From contig LODT01000047.1 in the NCBI GenBank assembly GCA_001606155.1, positions 62,001-126,000 on the forward strand: DNA of 64,000 nucleotides. The letters are read 5' to 3'. The notes beneath the pieces are model-generated. The model ran no database searches. It worked only from the letters and a program-made list of their open reading frames with translations, and had not been told where the DNA came from. The number at the start of each line of letters is the position of its first letter. The stretch's first letter is position 1. Below are positions 38,587 through 49,736 of the stretch, one piece after another. The stretch comes from Tieghemostelium lacteum (Eukaryota > Evosea > Eumycetozoa > Dictyosteliales > Raperosteliaceae). The position numbers were made by a program, and so were the translations under genes.

Positions 38587-41580
38587 TTAATTTATTATCA
38601 AAAATATTATAAATATTGCGGTTATATAAATATTAAAGATTAAAATGGTAGATGATGAGATATCTTCTGATTTTGAATCTGTGGAAGAAGATTCAGAAGA
38701 TGGTGGATTTAAAATTTGAGAACAATCATTACTGGTATGAGTATCATCACAATCACATTTACCAGTAATTATACTGCAATCACCATGAGAAGAGCAATTG
38801 TTTGGACACGATTTCTCAATGATTAATAACTGGTTATTGTAAGCTCCACTTCCGAAAACCTCAACAGAGACATTAACAGGATTGACTATAGTTGCTTGAT
38901 CTACAAATGATAGATAATCACATGTAATTTGATTGAAAGTTACTGTTCCATTGAGTACACATTCTTCACCATTAATGAGAATTACTAGATCACTTTCAAT
39001 GAAATTGTCACCGGTTATAGTGAAAGTTTGGTTTGTTGATAGTTTATATTGAGTAGGTGAGATGGATGTTATAGAAGGACCATGATAGTAATTTTGATAT
39101 TGAACAGTTAATACATTGGTATCGTAATGAGATTCAATATCAATTAAAAATTGACCTACAGAAGGTAAGAATATACAATAGGCTTCGGATGGATAGTTAC
39201 TGTAACTATAAGTACAATTTAAAAGTTCTTCAGTCTGATTTAAAGCGGACAAGAAAACTTTAACATCATATAAATATTCACCAAATATGGTTATTGTACC
39301 TCCATTAACTGGAGGAAGTGGTGATATTGAAGTAACTTTAGGTTGAAGATTTAGTTTAAAACCCTGAGCAGTAGTTTGTGAATCTATATTCACTGTAACT
39401 TCACCTTTTCTAATATCAGAAGGTACTCTGAATACTATTAATTCATGATTAACACTGACAATAGTCAAATCCTCTGTATTAGTGACAAATACTTCTACAA
39501 AGTTTGCACTGTTTCCAAAGTTTGTACCAACGATGGAGAACTGATCTGTGGCATTCTGATCTTGAGTTACAGTAGTGATGGTAGGTTGATCATAGGTGAA
39601 GGTTACTGAATTTGAATTATAGGTACCAGCTTTTACAACTAGAGTTTTAGTAGCTACAATACCATTATTAGGTGTGAAAATAATACTTGTACCAGTGAGA
39701 TCAGATTCACTTACTGGAATACTGACAGATCCTTGAATTACAGTAAAAGACTCTGTAGTTGATGAAGTTAAAAATGCACAACCTGTTATGGTTACATCTT
39801 CACTGTTACCAGTTTGGATTGAGGTTGGTGTAAATTCTTTAATGTATGGTAACAATGTTAATGATTCTTCAAAAGGTACTATATCAACAGCCAAAGTACC
39901 AACTCTAGTAGGAATTTGAGTTGGAATATTACAAGAAATTTCATTATTATTTATGCTACATGTTAGGTTATTTCCATTTAAAGTTACAGGCATGTAATTT
40001 AGTGGATAGAAATTTGTACCTTCTAATGTAATTTTATCTTGAACTTGAGTGTAGTTGGTTATAGTTGGTTGACTGAACTGGAATAAATCAACAACTGGAA
40101 TGAAGTATGAAAGTGAATTGAAAGTCATGGATACACTTTGATTTAAAGTTGGGTTCCATGCTGTTGTAGCTCCGTTTGGTAAGGTACATGTATATACAGT
40201 TCCATCTTGATTTACAATAGCATTACCACATACAACATTGTTGATAGTTATGATGGCACCACTAACAAAGTTCTCACCAACCAATGAAATTGAAGCACCA
40301 GTTGAATAAAAGGGGATGGGGGATACTGATGTTAGGATTGGGGTTTTATAAGCACAACTTGGAGTTATGTAATCATCAGTGCATGAACAAGTTGTAGCAT
40401 AACAATTACCATGATTACTACACTGACTTGGGCAGAGATTGGTGTAAGCTATCATTTGAATTTTTGCATCTGGTGTTGCAAGATATATATAATTGTTTCT
40501 TAAACCTATTGGATAAGAGAATGTTGATAACCCACTTGCAGTTACAATATAACTTTGTAGTACAATTGTACTAAGTCCCTGACCTGTTACAGCAATAGTA
40601 GCAATTGCTAGTAAATTTGTGCTTGTAACATAGGCAAAAAACAATTGACCTAGAGATAAGTCAGCTGCTGCACTTAGGCATCTTACACCTTTACCAAGAC
40701 CAACTTTATCACCAGCTATCATTAAACCAAATGTATTATACTCATATTTGGCAAGATATAAATCAGCGCCACTAGTAGCACATGAATATATATTTGAACC
40801 AAATGCAACACCAGCATAGAATGTATATCCAGTATTAGTTGCTGCATTCCAAGTTGATGATGAATCACTTTGTAAAGAAACACGATTACTACCTCCAAAT
40901 ACATTAAAACCAGATCCATCATTAACAAAGAAATTTACATCATAGGAAACAAGATTACTTCCAGAAGGCCCTATAGAAGTTGGGGGATCTTGAAAATTGT
41001 AATTGGATAGAGAATATTTGTTTATGAATAGTTGATTGGTTGCTGTATAGTATGTTACACTAACAGGACCATTAGCCTGATTGTTATTTGGTGTTCTAAA
41101 GTATACATAATTTGGAAATGTAGTTGCTGTTGCTGGAACTAATATGGGAGTTATAGTGAATCCGGACGGAGCAGATCCCATATAAAATGTCATTATTTGA
41201 GTTTTAGTCATTACATATGCCAATTGACCATTATTAGCAATACCAGTTATTGTGAAGTTTGTAATAGATGATGATGTAGCTGCACTAACTATAGTTGTAG
41301 ATGATAATGGAAATTGTGAAACTGTATTATTCCAATTGGAGATATCATAGGAATACAAGTTTCCAGAGGAATCATGAGTTAGGAAATAATTAACCTGATA
41401 TCCTGTTGATGTTCCAGCATCATTTGAAAATACACCTTTAGCATATGATGTCAAAACTCCATTACTATTACCTAATGATTTTACAATTGGGTCACTTAAA
41501 GGTGCTGAATCAATTTGAAAAACAAGATTTACAAAAACTATTATAATTAATATATAAAAGACATTTATATTTAATTTCAT
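38587..41580 (-). CDS. EGF + IPT/TIG surface protein, array copy 2
   Basis: 997 aa, ATG at 41580. Signal peptide MKLNINVFYILIIIVFVNLV, long N-terminal domain (FFVNDGSGFNVFGGSN; the 35366 copy has FFLNDGMGYNIYGGGS at the same place), EGF (CSNHGNCYATTCSC), TIG repeats (VTSISPLPPVNGG, ITITGDNF-like), C-terminal EGF (CSSHGDCSIITGKCDC), Ser-rich stalk and hydrophobic end. The N-terminal domain matches that of the 35366 copy in motif order, so tandem duplication produced the pair. Predicted secreted and membrane-attached. Confidence 0.85.
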   Translation of the reverse strand: MKLNINVFYILIIIVFVNLVFQIDSAPLSDPIVKSLGNSNGVLTSYAKGVFSNDAGTSTGYQVNYFLTHDSSGNLYSYDISNWNNTVSQFPLSSTTIVSAATSSSITNFTITGIANNGQLAYVMTKTQIMTFYMGSAPSGFTITPILVPATATTFPNYVYFRTPNNNQANGPVSVTYYTATNQLFINKYSLSNYNFQDPPTSIGPSGSNLVSYDVNFFVNDGSGFNVFGGSNRVSLQSDSSSTWNAATNTGYTFYAGVAFGSNIYSCATSGADLYLAKYEYNTFGLMIAGDKVGLGKGVRCLSAAADLSLGQLFFAYVTSTNLLAIATIAVTGQGLSTIVLQSYIVTASGLSTFSYPIGLRNNYIYLATPDAKIQMIAYTNLCPSQCSNHGNCYATTCSCTDDYITPSCAYKTPILTSVSPIPFYSTGASISLVGENFVSGAIITINNVVCGNAIVNQDGTVYTCTLPNGATTAWNPTLNQSVSMTFNSLSYFIPVVDLFQFSQPTITNYTQVQDKITLEGTNFYPLNYMPVTLNGNNLTCSINNNEISCNIPTQIPTRVGTLAVDIVPFEESLTLLPYIKEFTPTSIQTGNSEDVTITGCAFLTSSTTESFTVIQGSVSIPVSESDLTGTSIIFTPNNGIVATKTLVVKAGTYNSNSVTFTYDQPTITTVTQDQNATDQFSIVGTNFGNSANFVEVFVTNTEDLTIVSVNHELIVFRVPSDIRKGEVTVNIDSQTTAQGFKLNLQPKVTSISPLPPVNGGTITIFGEYLYDVKVFLSALNQTEELLNCTYSYSNYPSEAYCIFLPSVGQFLIDIESHYDTNVLTVQYQNYYHGPSITSISPTQYKLSTNQTFTITGDNFIESDLVILINGEECVLNGTVTFNQITCDYLSFVDQATIVNPVNVSVEVFGSGAYNNQLLIIEKSCPNNCSSHGDCSIITGKCDCDDTHTSNDCSQILNPPSSESSSTDSKSEDISSSTILIFNIYITAIFIIFLIIN

Positions 41581-41694
41581 TTTTAGATTCTTTTTTAATT
41601 TAAAAAAAAAAAATCAATCATGTTTACATTTGGTTTAAATTAAAAGTCCTATTTTCTGTTAACATATCTTTGCAGGTCTAAAAATAAAAAATCT

Positions 41695-41717
41695 GCAATT
41701 CAAAGTAATTTTTTATT
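41695..41717 (-). promoter_or_regulatory. Shared upstream motif of TIG array (copy 2)
   Basis: The plus strand reads GCAATTCAAAGTAATTTTTT at the same distance (115-137 bp) from the start at 41580 as in the neighbouring copies. It is the same candidate element as at 38445-38466 and 43911-43934, with the core CAATTCAAAGTA fully kept. Confidence 0.45.
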
Positions 41718-41824
41718 TATAAAGGGGTGAAAGTGAGATTTTTTAAGATTATTAGAATGTGTAGAGGGAAATTAACCACATATCACCAAAAGTACTTGTT
41801 CAACTATATTTTATTTGAATTCAA

Positions 41825-43795
41825 TTAAAAAGAAATAAAAAATAGTGACATCAACAATGTGAAAATGGGTATTGTTAATTTGGATGCTGATGAGAGATCT
41901 TCTGTTGGGGTTGGAGTTGGAACAGGAGTTGAGCAATCATCACCAGTGTGAGATGAATTACATGTACATTTACCATCAGCAATATTACATTGACCATTTG
42001 AGGAACAGTTATTTGGACATGGTTTTTCAAAGTTTAGTAACAAGTTATTACTACCTACAATTGAGTCTACTGATATAGAGATAGATACTGGATTTTCAAC
42101 AGTTTCTGGATCGGTATCTGAGATGTATTCACAAATGATTTCAGAGAATGTTACAGTTCCTGATACATTACATGGTTGATCATATATTGTAATTTCAAGG
42201 TTTCTAGTATCAAAGTTCTTACCTGAGATGGTGAAAGTTTGATTTACTGATTTTTTATAGGAATTTGGTGAGATGGATGTAATTACAGGTTCATGATATT
42301 TACTTTCAAAAATGAAATTTTCATCACCATTTGAAACTTGAGATTCAGCATTTATAGAAAAGTTACCACAGTCTGCTAAAAATGTGCAATAGGCCTCTGA
42401 TGGATAGTTACTTGTGGAGTTGTAGGTACATGATAGTGCTTGGTTATGTTCAGTGGAAATAAAGTTTACTATGGCATCATAGAGATATTGACCGTTAATA
42501 GTTACAAGTCCTCCGTTGGTTGGTGGTAATGGGGTAATGGAGGAGACAAATGGAACTAGGTTTAATATCTTACCAGCAACATTGATTTGTTGATCAATAT
42601 AGACATTTAATTCACCTTTTCTCATGTTGGTTGGAGCTTGGAATACTATGTGTTTTTGGGTTACATTTAGTATTGTCATTTCAATGTTATTGTCTTGAGA
42701 TGCTGTTACAAGTACCTGAACTAGAGATAGACTATTTCCAAAGTTGTCACCTGTGATAGTGAATATATTGTTATTAGGTGGATAGTTTTGAGTTACAACT
42801 ATTACAGTTGGTGCCAAATAAGTGTAATCTACTGTATTGGATGGGTAGATGTTTTGAGTTGAAGTTTGTACTACATTTACAGTAATGGTTTTATCATTTT
42901 GTATGTCGCCACTGGGAGTGAATATGATTTGGGTACCTGATATTGATGAGACATTAGGTAAGATGTTTAGACTGCCTTGAATAACTTTTAAAGTTTCTCC
43001 TCCCGATAATGAAGTAAATCCAACACCTGAAATGGTAATATCTTTAGATCTATCAGTTGGAATTGGGTTTGGAGATATAGTTTCAATAAAAGGGTATATT
43101 TCAATACTGGAATTTAGATAAGTGGATACTATTATACTACTGTTTCTTTTTGGTAAATCGGTAGGTATATCACATATTATATTAGCATTGGTTGATGCTC
43201 CACAGGATAATACTACTCCACCTAATGTTGGTGCCATAAAAGATGTTGGAATGAAACTATTACCTATGAATTCAATTTTTTCTCCATTTTGTAAAACTGA
43301 TGTGATGGTAGGGGTATTGAAGATTTTGAAAGTGTAAACTGGAGAAGTGTATGGAATAGCATTGAATTGAATAGACACATCTTGGGTTAATGATCCATTC
43401 CATTGAGAAAAGAACTCAGATGGCAAAATACATGTAATAATATTGGAGGTCGGGGCAATTACAGAATCACATGATACACCTCCAATGAAAATTTGAGAAT
43501 TATTCAAAAAGTTGGAACCAAAGATTGAGATGGCAGGTATATTTTTATAGTAGGCAAAATGTGCTAGATTTGATAGAACTGGTTTTAAAAATTCACATGA
43601 TGAACCTGTGTATTGTGAGTCACAAGTACAATTTGTTAGATTGGCATTACAACTACCGTGACCATTACAGTTATTATCACATCCGTTTGTTAATGAAACA
43701 ACAAAATCACTAGTAAATATATTGGATTGTACTCTATAAACACATCCCAATAATACTAAACTTATAAATAATATTGATTCTAGTGAGTTTTTCAT
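41825..43795 (-). CDS. Shortened EGF + IPT/TIG surface protein, array copy 1
   Basis: 656 aa, ATG at 43795. Signal peptide (ILFISLVLLGCVYRVQS) followed within 25 residues by the first EGF (CNGHGSCNANLTNCTC). It thus lacks the N-terminal domain of about 330 residues that all three downstream copies carry. The TIG repeats (SITPLPPTNGG, ITGDNFGNS), C-terminal EGF (CSSNGQCNIADGKCTC) and hydrophobic end (IPIFTLLMSLFFISF) are intact. The junction is clean, so this looks like a functional variant and not a truncation. It could be an ancestral form or a domain-loss form. First in transcription order of the array. Confidence 0.85.
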   Translation of the reverse strand: MKNSLESILFISLVLLGCVYRVQSNIFTSDFVVSLTNGCDNNCNGHGSCNANLTNCTCDSQYTGSSCEFLKPVLSNLAHFAYYKNIPAISIFGSNFLNNSQIFIGGVSCDSVIAPTSNIITCILPSEFFSQWNGSLTQDVSIQFNAIPYTSPVYTFKIFNTPTITSVLQNGEKIEFIGNSFIPTSFMAPTLGGVVLSCGASTNANIICDIPTDLPKRNSSIIVSTYLNSSIEIYPFIETISPNPIPTDRSKDITISGVGFTSLSGGETLKVIQGSLNILPNVSSISGTQIIFTPSGDIQNDKTITVNVVQTSTQNIYPSNTVDYTYLAPTVIVVTQNYPPNNNIFTITGDNFGNSLSLVQVLVTASQDNNIEMTILNVTQKHIVFQAPTNMRKGELNVYIDQQINVAGKILNLVPFVSSITPLPPTNGGLVTINGQYLYDAIVNFISTEHNQALSCTYNSTSNYPSEAYCTFLADCGNFSINAESQVSNGDENFIFESKYHEPVITSISPNSYKKSVNQTFTISGKNFDTRNLEITIYDQPCNVSGTVTFSEIICEYISDTDPETVENPVSISISVDSIVGSNNLLLNFEKPCPNNCSSNGQCNIADGKCTCNSSHTGDDCSTPVPTPTPTEDLSSASKLTIPIFTLLMSLFFISF

Positions 43796-44158
43796 TATAT
43801 CTTTACAATAAATAATAAAAATATAAAAAATATTAAGAATTGAATTCTATCATCAACATGTTAAAATAAAATAATCAATTTCATAGAATAATCAGTTTAA
43901 AGCCTAATCACAATTTCAAAGTATAAATTTTTTGCTAAAAATAAAATATCTGAACTAAATTATTATGGTAATGTCTTATGTATTTTACTCTATTGTAATT
44001 TTTATTTAATTTATATCTAGATCTCATTGTTAAAAGTTCATTGTAATGATTTAAAACTTATATAATTGTCGAATTCTTTCCTCTTCCTCTTCTTCTCTCT
44101 TCCTCTCCCTCCTCAGCGTTGTTCTCATCATCGTTCTCTTTTGTTTCTGTTTTTGATT
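43796..44158. other. Intergenic region, nothing but the shared motif
   Basis: 363 bp upstream of the shortened TIG copy. Apart from the candidate motif at 43911-43934, it holds a TC-rich stretch at about 44080-44118 (CTCTTCCTCTTCTTCTC type), an unusual strand composition for this genome. No ORF. Confidence 0.5.
43911..43934 (-). promoter_or_regulatory. Shared upstream motif of TIG array (copy 1)
   Basis: The plus strand reads CAATTTCAAAGTATAAATTT, 116-139 bp upstream of the 43795 start. It has one extra T within the core compared with the other two copies. Same candidate element as at 38445 and 41695. Confidence 0.4.
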
Positions 44159-45111
44159 TTATATTTTATTATCATTAATAATTTCATCAACATATAGTTT
44201 CCAAAGTCCAGTTTGCAAATTAAAAATATGTGTCACAAGGTGGGAAAATGTACAAAAGAGTTTAAAACTGTCTTGTATACATGGTATTCCAGAACCTTTT
44301 ACTCTATATTTAGATGTGCATTTTACTCCACACATACAACATGATCCTAACCACCTATTTCCTTTCAGGGATGTAGTAGGTTCTTTCATGTTGTCAATAT
44401 TTACTTTTAAAATGGATTTTATACAATCTAAAGATTTTGAACAACCAAAGTGATGTGCTTTACAAATAATCAAGCTAATATTTCCTACAAAAATCTCAAC
44501 CCTATATTTATCTCTTTGGGGATTTTTACATGGAAATATCCTATCTTCATTTGGCCTATCAACAGAATAAAACTCTTGCGATAATCTGCAAATAGATACA
44601 AAATCCTTTTCGGATGCATTGATGAAAAGTTTTTCATCAGCAGCTTTCCAAGTTGGGGTAAATAGTGATACTGAAGGGCTATTCTTGATTGTTGGAAATA
44701 GATAGGAGTGACTATTACCTGTTTCAGACACACTGCAAAATGGAAGCTCTAATTCTATGTCCGATATGTTGTTTGTGGTGATTGGTGGTGTATTTCGGAA
44801 TTCTTCCAATTTTCTTTTTAACTTTTCCTTTTTACTAGAGAGTAATTCTACCTTTTTTTGTTTTTTAAGAAGGGATAATTCTAACTCTTTTTGTTTATTA
44901 AGAAGGATAAATCCAAGCAAGGAATATATTCTTGCAAACCAGTCGATAGTAAAAGTGATGGTATGCATTCTTTAATGAGATTATCTTTAATTTTGGATAG
45001 ACTTGTTGTTCTATTGGTACTGGATTCATTTAAAACCTTTGTAAATAATTCAACATTGGTAGTACTGGTATTTAAAGCATTGATAATACTCTCAATAGTA
45101 TAAGAGTACAA
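44159..45111 (-). pseudogene. Unrecognised coiled-coil/Cys-rich gene, possibly broken
   Basis: Frame one (45111-44881) starts at a TTG and reads through SIINALNTSTTNVELF to its stop. Frame two (to 44159) gives a coiled coil (KKQKKVELLSSKKEKLKRK) and a C-terminal part with Cys pairs (SCCMCGVKC, then a basic/aromatic tail). A 59-nt intron (GTTTGC..GTTAG) would join the two in phase (IPSLLLST to ELSLLKKQ), a plausible size for this genome. No ATG is found upstream without a further frame change: the ATG at about 45240 (MIGIVEKIDYNF) leads into a different frame. The gene may thus be degraded, or have an unseen first exon. I do not recognise the family; a Zn-binding C-terminus is possible from the CxxC pairs. 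Confidence 0.4.
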
Positions 45112-45404
45112 TGTAGTCCCTTTCTGAACTGCAAGTAAGTTGAACCAAGATTACCTGCGTTAGCTGGGAAATCAACTCTTGTTAATTGATAGAGGTATTT
45201 TTTTTTTCGAAAGAGAAATTATAATCAATTTTTTCAACTATTCCAATCATTATTTGTAAATTTAAATATCGATAATGGAACTTGTTTATATTTAGAATCA
45301 ATATCTGACCAAATAATTAAAATAAACAGATATTATCTATAAATAAATTTTAATTTTTTTTAATTTTTTTTTATTATTTTTTTACAATATTTGCAAATTC
45401 ATAG

Positions 45405-47616
45405 ATGAGTGGTTCCAATTATAATTATAATCAACAATCACTTTCATCATTGTCATCTATAAGTGGTAGTGGATATTATAGTGTAGGAGGTAGTAGTAAT
45501 CAGTTTGGAGGAAGTAGTACACAGTATGCGGGAGGTAGTGGATACTATAGTGGAGGTTCTAATCAGTATGGTAGCAGTAGTTATTTTGGAGGTTCATTAA
45601 ATATATCACCACATTTTAATAGTAAACCAATTAGACCTTCATTTAAGACACCCGAAGGTCACTATAAGTTAATTAAAGAATCGCAACCTCCTAAGCAACC
45701 ACCAAGAAGATTTCAACCTACACAATCAAAAATCACATTTTACTATCAACCTATTGGATCTAATAGCAGTGTAAATATAAATATTCATAATAACATACCA
45801 TTGTCAAGTCAAAGTGCATCTTCCTACACATCACATTCCTCTTCATCATCGATATCTATTATTCCAAAAAGTAATAGTACCAATTCTTATTCAACCTCTT
45901 TAACATCAGAATATTCATCATCACCAACCAACAACACCTCTAACAACTCTAAAAAACCAATTATCCAAACTATCGATAGAGAACTCTTATATTTTGGATT
46001 TCTCTCGATGGATACCTTTACATGTTTTCAATTTTCAAATATTGATAAAGCAGAATATGAAGAAAAGGTTTGTTATTATAACTCTATACCGTGCATACTA
46101 TAATAAAACTAACTAAATAGATATGTATTATATAATCAAGGGAGGACCATTTGGATTACCTAATAATTCACCAACTTGTTTGAAAATTTGTAAAAAGAGA
46201 TCATTAAATAGCAATAGGTTACAGATTGTTATTGGAACAGATTCAGGAGATATCTATAGTTTTGATCCAATTCAAGAGAAACCATATCAAATATTCAATA
46301 GAGAATTGAATAGAAGTAAATGTACTTGTATAGAATGGCTACCAAATAGTTCATGTCAATTTATTGTTGGTTTTGCCAATGGTATTTTATTAATTTTTGA
46401 TATTACCAGAACTGATCAAACTTTACCTTCTGCAGTCAGTACTACTTATAATGATATGAATTCACAATCATCTTTAAATTATAATACAATATTATTAAAT
46501 GGTGAAGAGTATGTATAAAAAAAGAACAAGTGTGAGTGGGAATGCTAATTATTTGAAAATTATAAATAGATTTTATGTTAAACTTCAAAAGAATGCAAAA
46601 TATAATCCTGTATCGGAATGGAAAGTTTCAAATAAGTCAGTAAATTCACTTTGTTTCTCACCTGATGGTAAACATTTAGCAGTTGCATGTCAGGATGGTT
46701 ATTTACACATTTATAATTTTGAAACCAAGACCTCAATTGTATCATTCAAGAGTTATTTTGGAGGATTTTTATGTGTAGATTGGTCACCTGATGGTAGATA
46801 CCTTGTTAGTGGTAGTGAAGATGATTATATTAGTATTTGGTCTTTTGAAGAACTACAATTGATTGCACGTGGTCAAGGTCACCAGTCATGGGTCAGTTCA
46901 GTTAAATTCGACCCCTATGTTGTATCACTAGTTGAAAATCAACCAAATTCATTTGTGTCCGTTGTAGATACTAATAAATACAGAATATTAAGTGGTGGTG
47001 AAGATACTAGATTACTACTCTGGGAATTCTCTAAAGATAATCTAAAAAAACCAAAACCTGTAAAAAATGTACAACAACAACAGCAGCAGCAACAGCAACA
47101 ATCAAGTTCATCTACAATATCAAATAATACAACTAGTCCTACATCATCATCTATAACTACATCTCAAGAGAATTCTCAGGATAAGGATGCAAGTGATAGT
47201 AATAGTAATAATTCATATAATTCAAGTCGAAGTGTTTCAAGTAACAGTAGTAGCAGTAGTGGTAGTACTATTAGTCGTTGTAGTAGTGGTGGTGATAATG
47301 TGGTACCTAGTAAACCTAGAAGTGAAGTACCAATAATCTTACCAATTGTATCACATAGAGTAGGTTCTGAACCAGTAACTGATTTAATATTTACAAAGGA
47401 TTGGATAGTAACTGTTTCCAATTCAAAATTTTCAATATGGGCAAGACCTGATGCTGTAACTGCTGTTTGTATTACCAATTATTCTCCCTCCCCACATATT
47501 TCTCTCTAACATTGTTACTAACAATTATTTTACATTAGACTCAAAAAATAGATTCAATGTGTTCTCCAAATACACCCCATTCCTATACCAAACAGTATAT
47601 GATGAATAACTTCTAA
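45405..47616 (+). CDS. WD40-repeat protein of WDR20/DMWD type
   Basis: Four exons, 45405-46067, 46141-46508, 46570-47464 and 47539-47616, with introns of 73, 61 and 74 nt, all GT..AG. The joins are in phase: EEK to GGPFG, GEE to FYVKL, TA to TQKIDS. Product 667 aa. The N-terminal 200 residues are Gly/Ser/Tyr rich (SGGSNQYGSSSYFGG). WD40 repeats follow: WLPNSSCQFIVGFANG, SLCFSPDGKHLAVACQDG, VDWSPDGRYLVSGSEDDYISIWS and ILSGGEDTRLLLWEF, with a Ser/Gln-rich insert before the last. WDR20 stabilises and activates the USP12/USP46 deubiquitinases (CreC in fungi). The last exon is small and its boundaries are the least certain. Confidence 0.88.
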
Positions 47617-47873
47617 CGCCAAACACATTATAATTGTAAATATAAATAGTCCATTGATATCTTATTTTTTCTGAGTAATCAATCTGTATTCCTTAAAAAC
47701 TCAACATAAAGATATAATCACTATGCAAATTGTTTTCATCTTCTCCAAATTCTACACAATCTTAGATCTAATTATAATTTTGTTTCTCATATATTTAAAA
47801 CAAAATCTAATAGTATTTTGGAGTTATACAACATGTTAAAATCAACTTTATTGTTGATTGAAATTGGTAAAAA

Positions 47874-49596
47874 TTAGAATCCACTAGTGTTTGAAGTTTG
47901 TGGTTCACAATTATTATAAATTATTACTGCTAATTTTTGTAATTGATTATTGGTATGTATCATCATACGTATTGCGCTCATCATTGACTGATTCTTTTTA
48001 ATTAAATATTTACCATCTTTTTCTGAAGTTTTTAAAATAATTGTTAGTAGATGTGAGATTGATTAATTGATCAAACCTATTGTTAAAACCTACCATTTGA
48101 AATATTTCCTAGAATTTTTAAAGCTATGGTTAACAGTTCAGAATGATTATTATAATTTACAATTACCATCTTGATTAAACATTCTATTAGATCTTGATGA
48201 ATAAGTTGTATACAGTTTTGTTCTATTTATATATGTATCATTATGGTTAGTTTATAAGTCTAGTAAATATATTAAAATGAATTCATAGGATTATGTATAC
48301 AAACTATTAGTTGATAAATTAAATATGGTTGTAGCAGTATTAAATAAAATGTGATTATTCATATTATTCTTATCCGTAATAATGTTTCTCAGAGGATTAA
48401 TACCACCAACTTGTGCAATGGTTATTTGATTCTCTGGATTAATGGATAAATTAGATAGTGCAAATGTTGTATATTGTAATACTTTATCATTCATTGAATT
48501 TAACATTAAAATCAATGGTGGTAAAGCACCAGATTCTACAATTTTTCTATGATTTTTTGCTATTATTATAATGTATTAATAAAATATATTACTAAATAAT
48601 AGAACCAACAAATAACATACAATTAGTTGAAAGTATTGAAATTGCCTCAGAAGAAGATTCTTGAATATCATCACCTAGCGAATTCATTAAAAATGCTTGT
48701 ATACCATTATTTTTCATTATATAGTCACGTGTTTGTGAATTCTTTGTGAGATTTAATAATACTATGGAAATGGAATGTTTAATCTGAGAGGAAAATGATA
48801 ATTTTGATAATTCAATGAGTCTAGGTAGACAACGTTCACCCAATTGATTTTTTATAATTTGATGTTCAATGACTGCTAAATGTTCCAAACATATGCATAC
48901 ATTGAGCAGAGATTCAGTATCGTCTAGATCTGTACTGCCATTTAAACTATTGGTGCTACTACCGTCACCAGAGTAACTACTTTGACTACTAGTAGTGCTG
49001 TTACTGGTAATGCTATTTACACTTCCACTTATACACTCCATTGTAGGACTCTGTACTAACATATTGGTATTAGTGTAATGTGTGGGATCCTTATAGACAT
49101 CAATTAAAAAATCCAATAATGGATCTAAAAGATTAGCCTCTATAATATCAATCTTGTAGATTTCGTTATCTGATAGATTGGCAATTGCTCTTGACAAGTG
49201 TTTGAATATAGTCCTATTGAATTCGTATGCAGTCAATAACCTATGCAAAGAGGATAGGTAACACTTTATAATCAGTTTCTTTGATTCCACATCTAAAGTC
49301 ACTTTACAAAAGCCTTTAGATGCCTCAATTCTGTCCAGAACAACTTTGCTCTGTGATAGTTTTAAATAGGTTGCCAGTGAATCGCATCTCTGACACACAC
49401 GAACTGGTTCATTATAGTGTAATTGTGGTAGACTCTGTTTATAGCGTGTACAGTTACTGCAATATATATTACCACAACTTCTACAATGGTGACGTCTCAG
49501 TATTGTTGTAAACGCTGTTTTACAATTAAAACACTCTTGTGAAGAGTCATCTGGCGTCCAAAATGGTCTATATAGTTTTTGATTTATAGGCTGCAT
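47874..49596 (-). CDS. FYVE-domain protein with armadillo repeats
   Basis: Four exons on the minus strand: 48621-49596, 48305-48559, 48094-48222 and 47874-48022 (introns 61, 82 and 71 nt, all GT..AG). Every phase is consistent, and the exons give 502 aa. An ATG upstream at 49662 is also in frame, but MQPINQKLYRPFW at 49596 is the better start. The FYVE zinc finger is at residues about 10-75 (PDDSSQECFNCKTAF, RRHHCRSCGNIYCSNC, RVCQRC), with the R-R-H-H-C-R core that binds PtdIns3P on endosomes. The rest is helical armadillo-like, with YTTFALSNLSINPENQ and TIFNLSTN in exon 2 and AL.ILGNIS in exon 3. Likely an endosomal adaptor; partners unknown. Confidence 0.85.
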
Positions 49597-49736
49597 CTTT
49601 GTTGAAAAATAAATAATACTACTATAATATTTTAATTTTTTTTTTAATTTTATTTTCGTCATTTCAAGGGATTGGTCAAAATTTTAAAAGAATCAATTCA
49701 TAGATTTTTTTACCAATTGTTTGAATTATTTTAATA
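49597..49736. promoter_or_regulatory. Short bidirectional promoter region
   Basis: 140 bp separate the divergent starts of the FYVE/armadillo gene (49596, minus) and the RNF113 gene (49737, plus). Both promoters must overlap here, unless the ATG at 49662 is used. No motif was identified. Confidence 0.45.
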
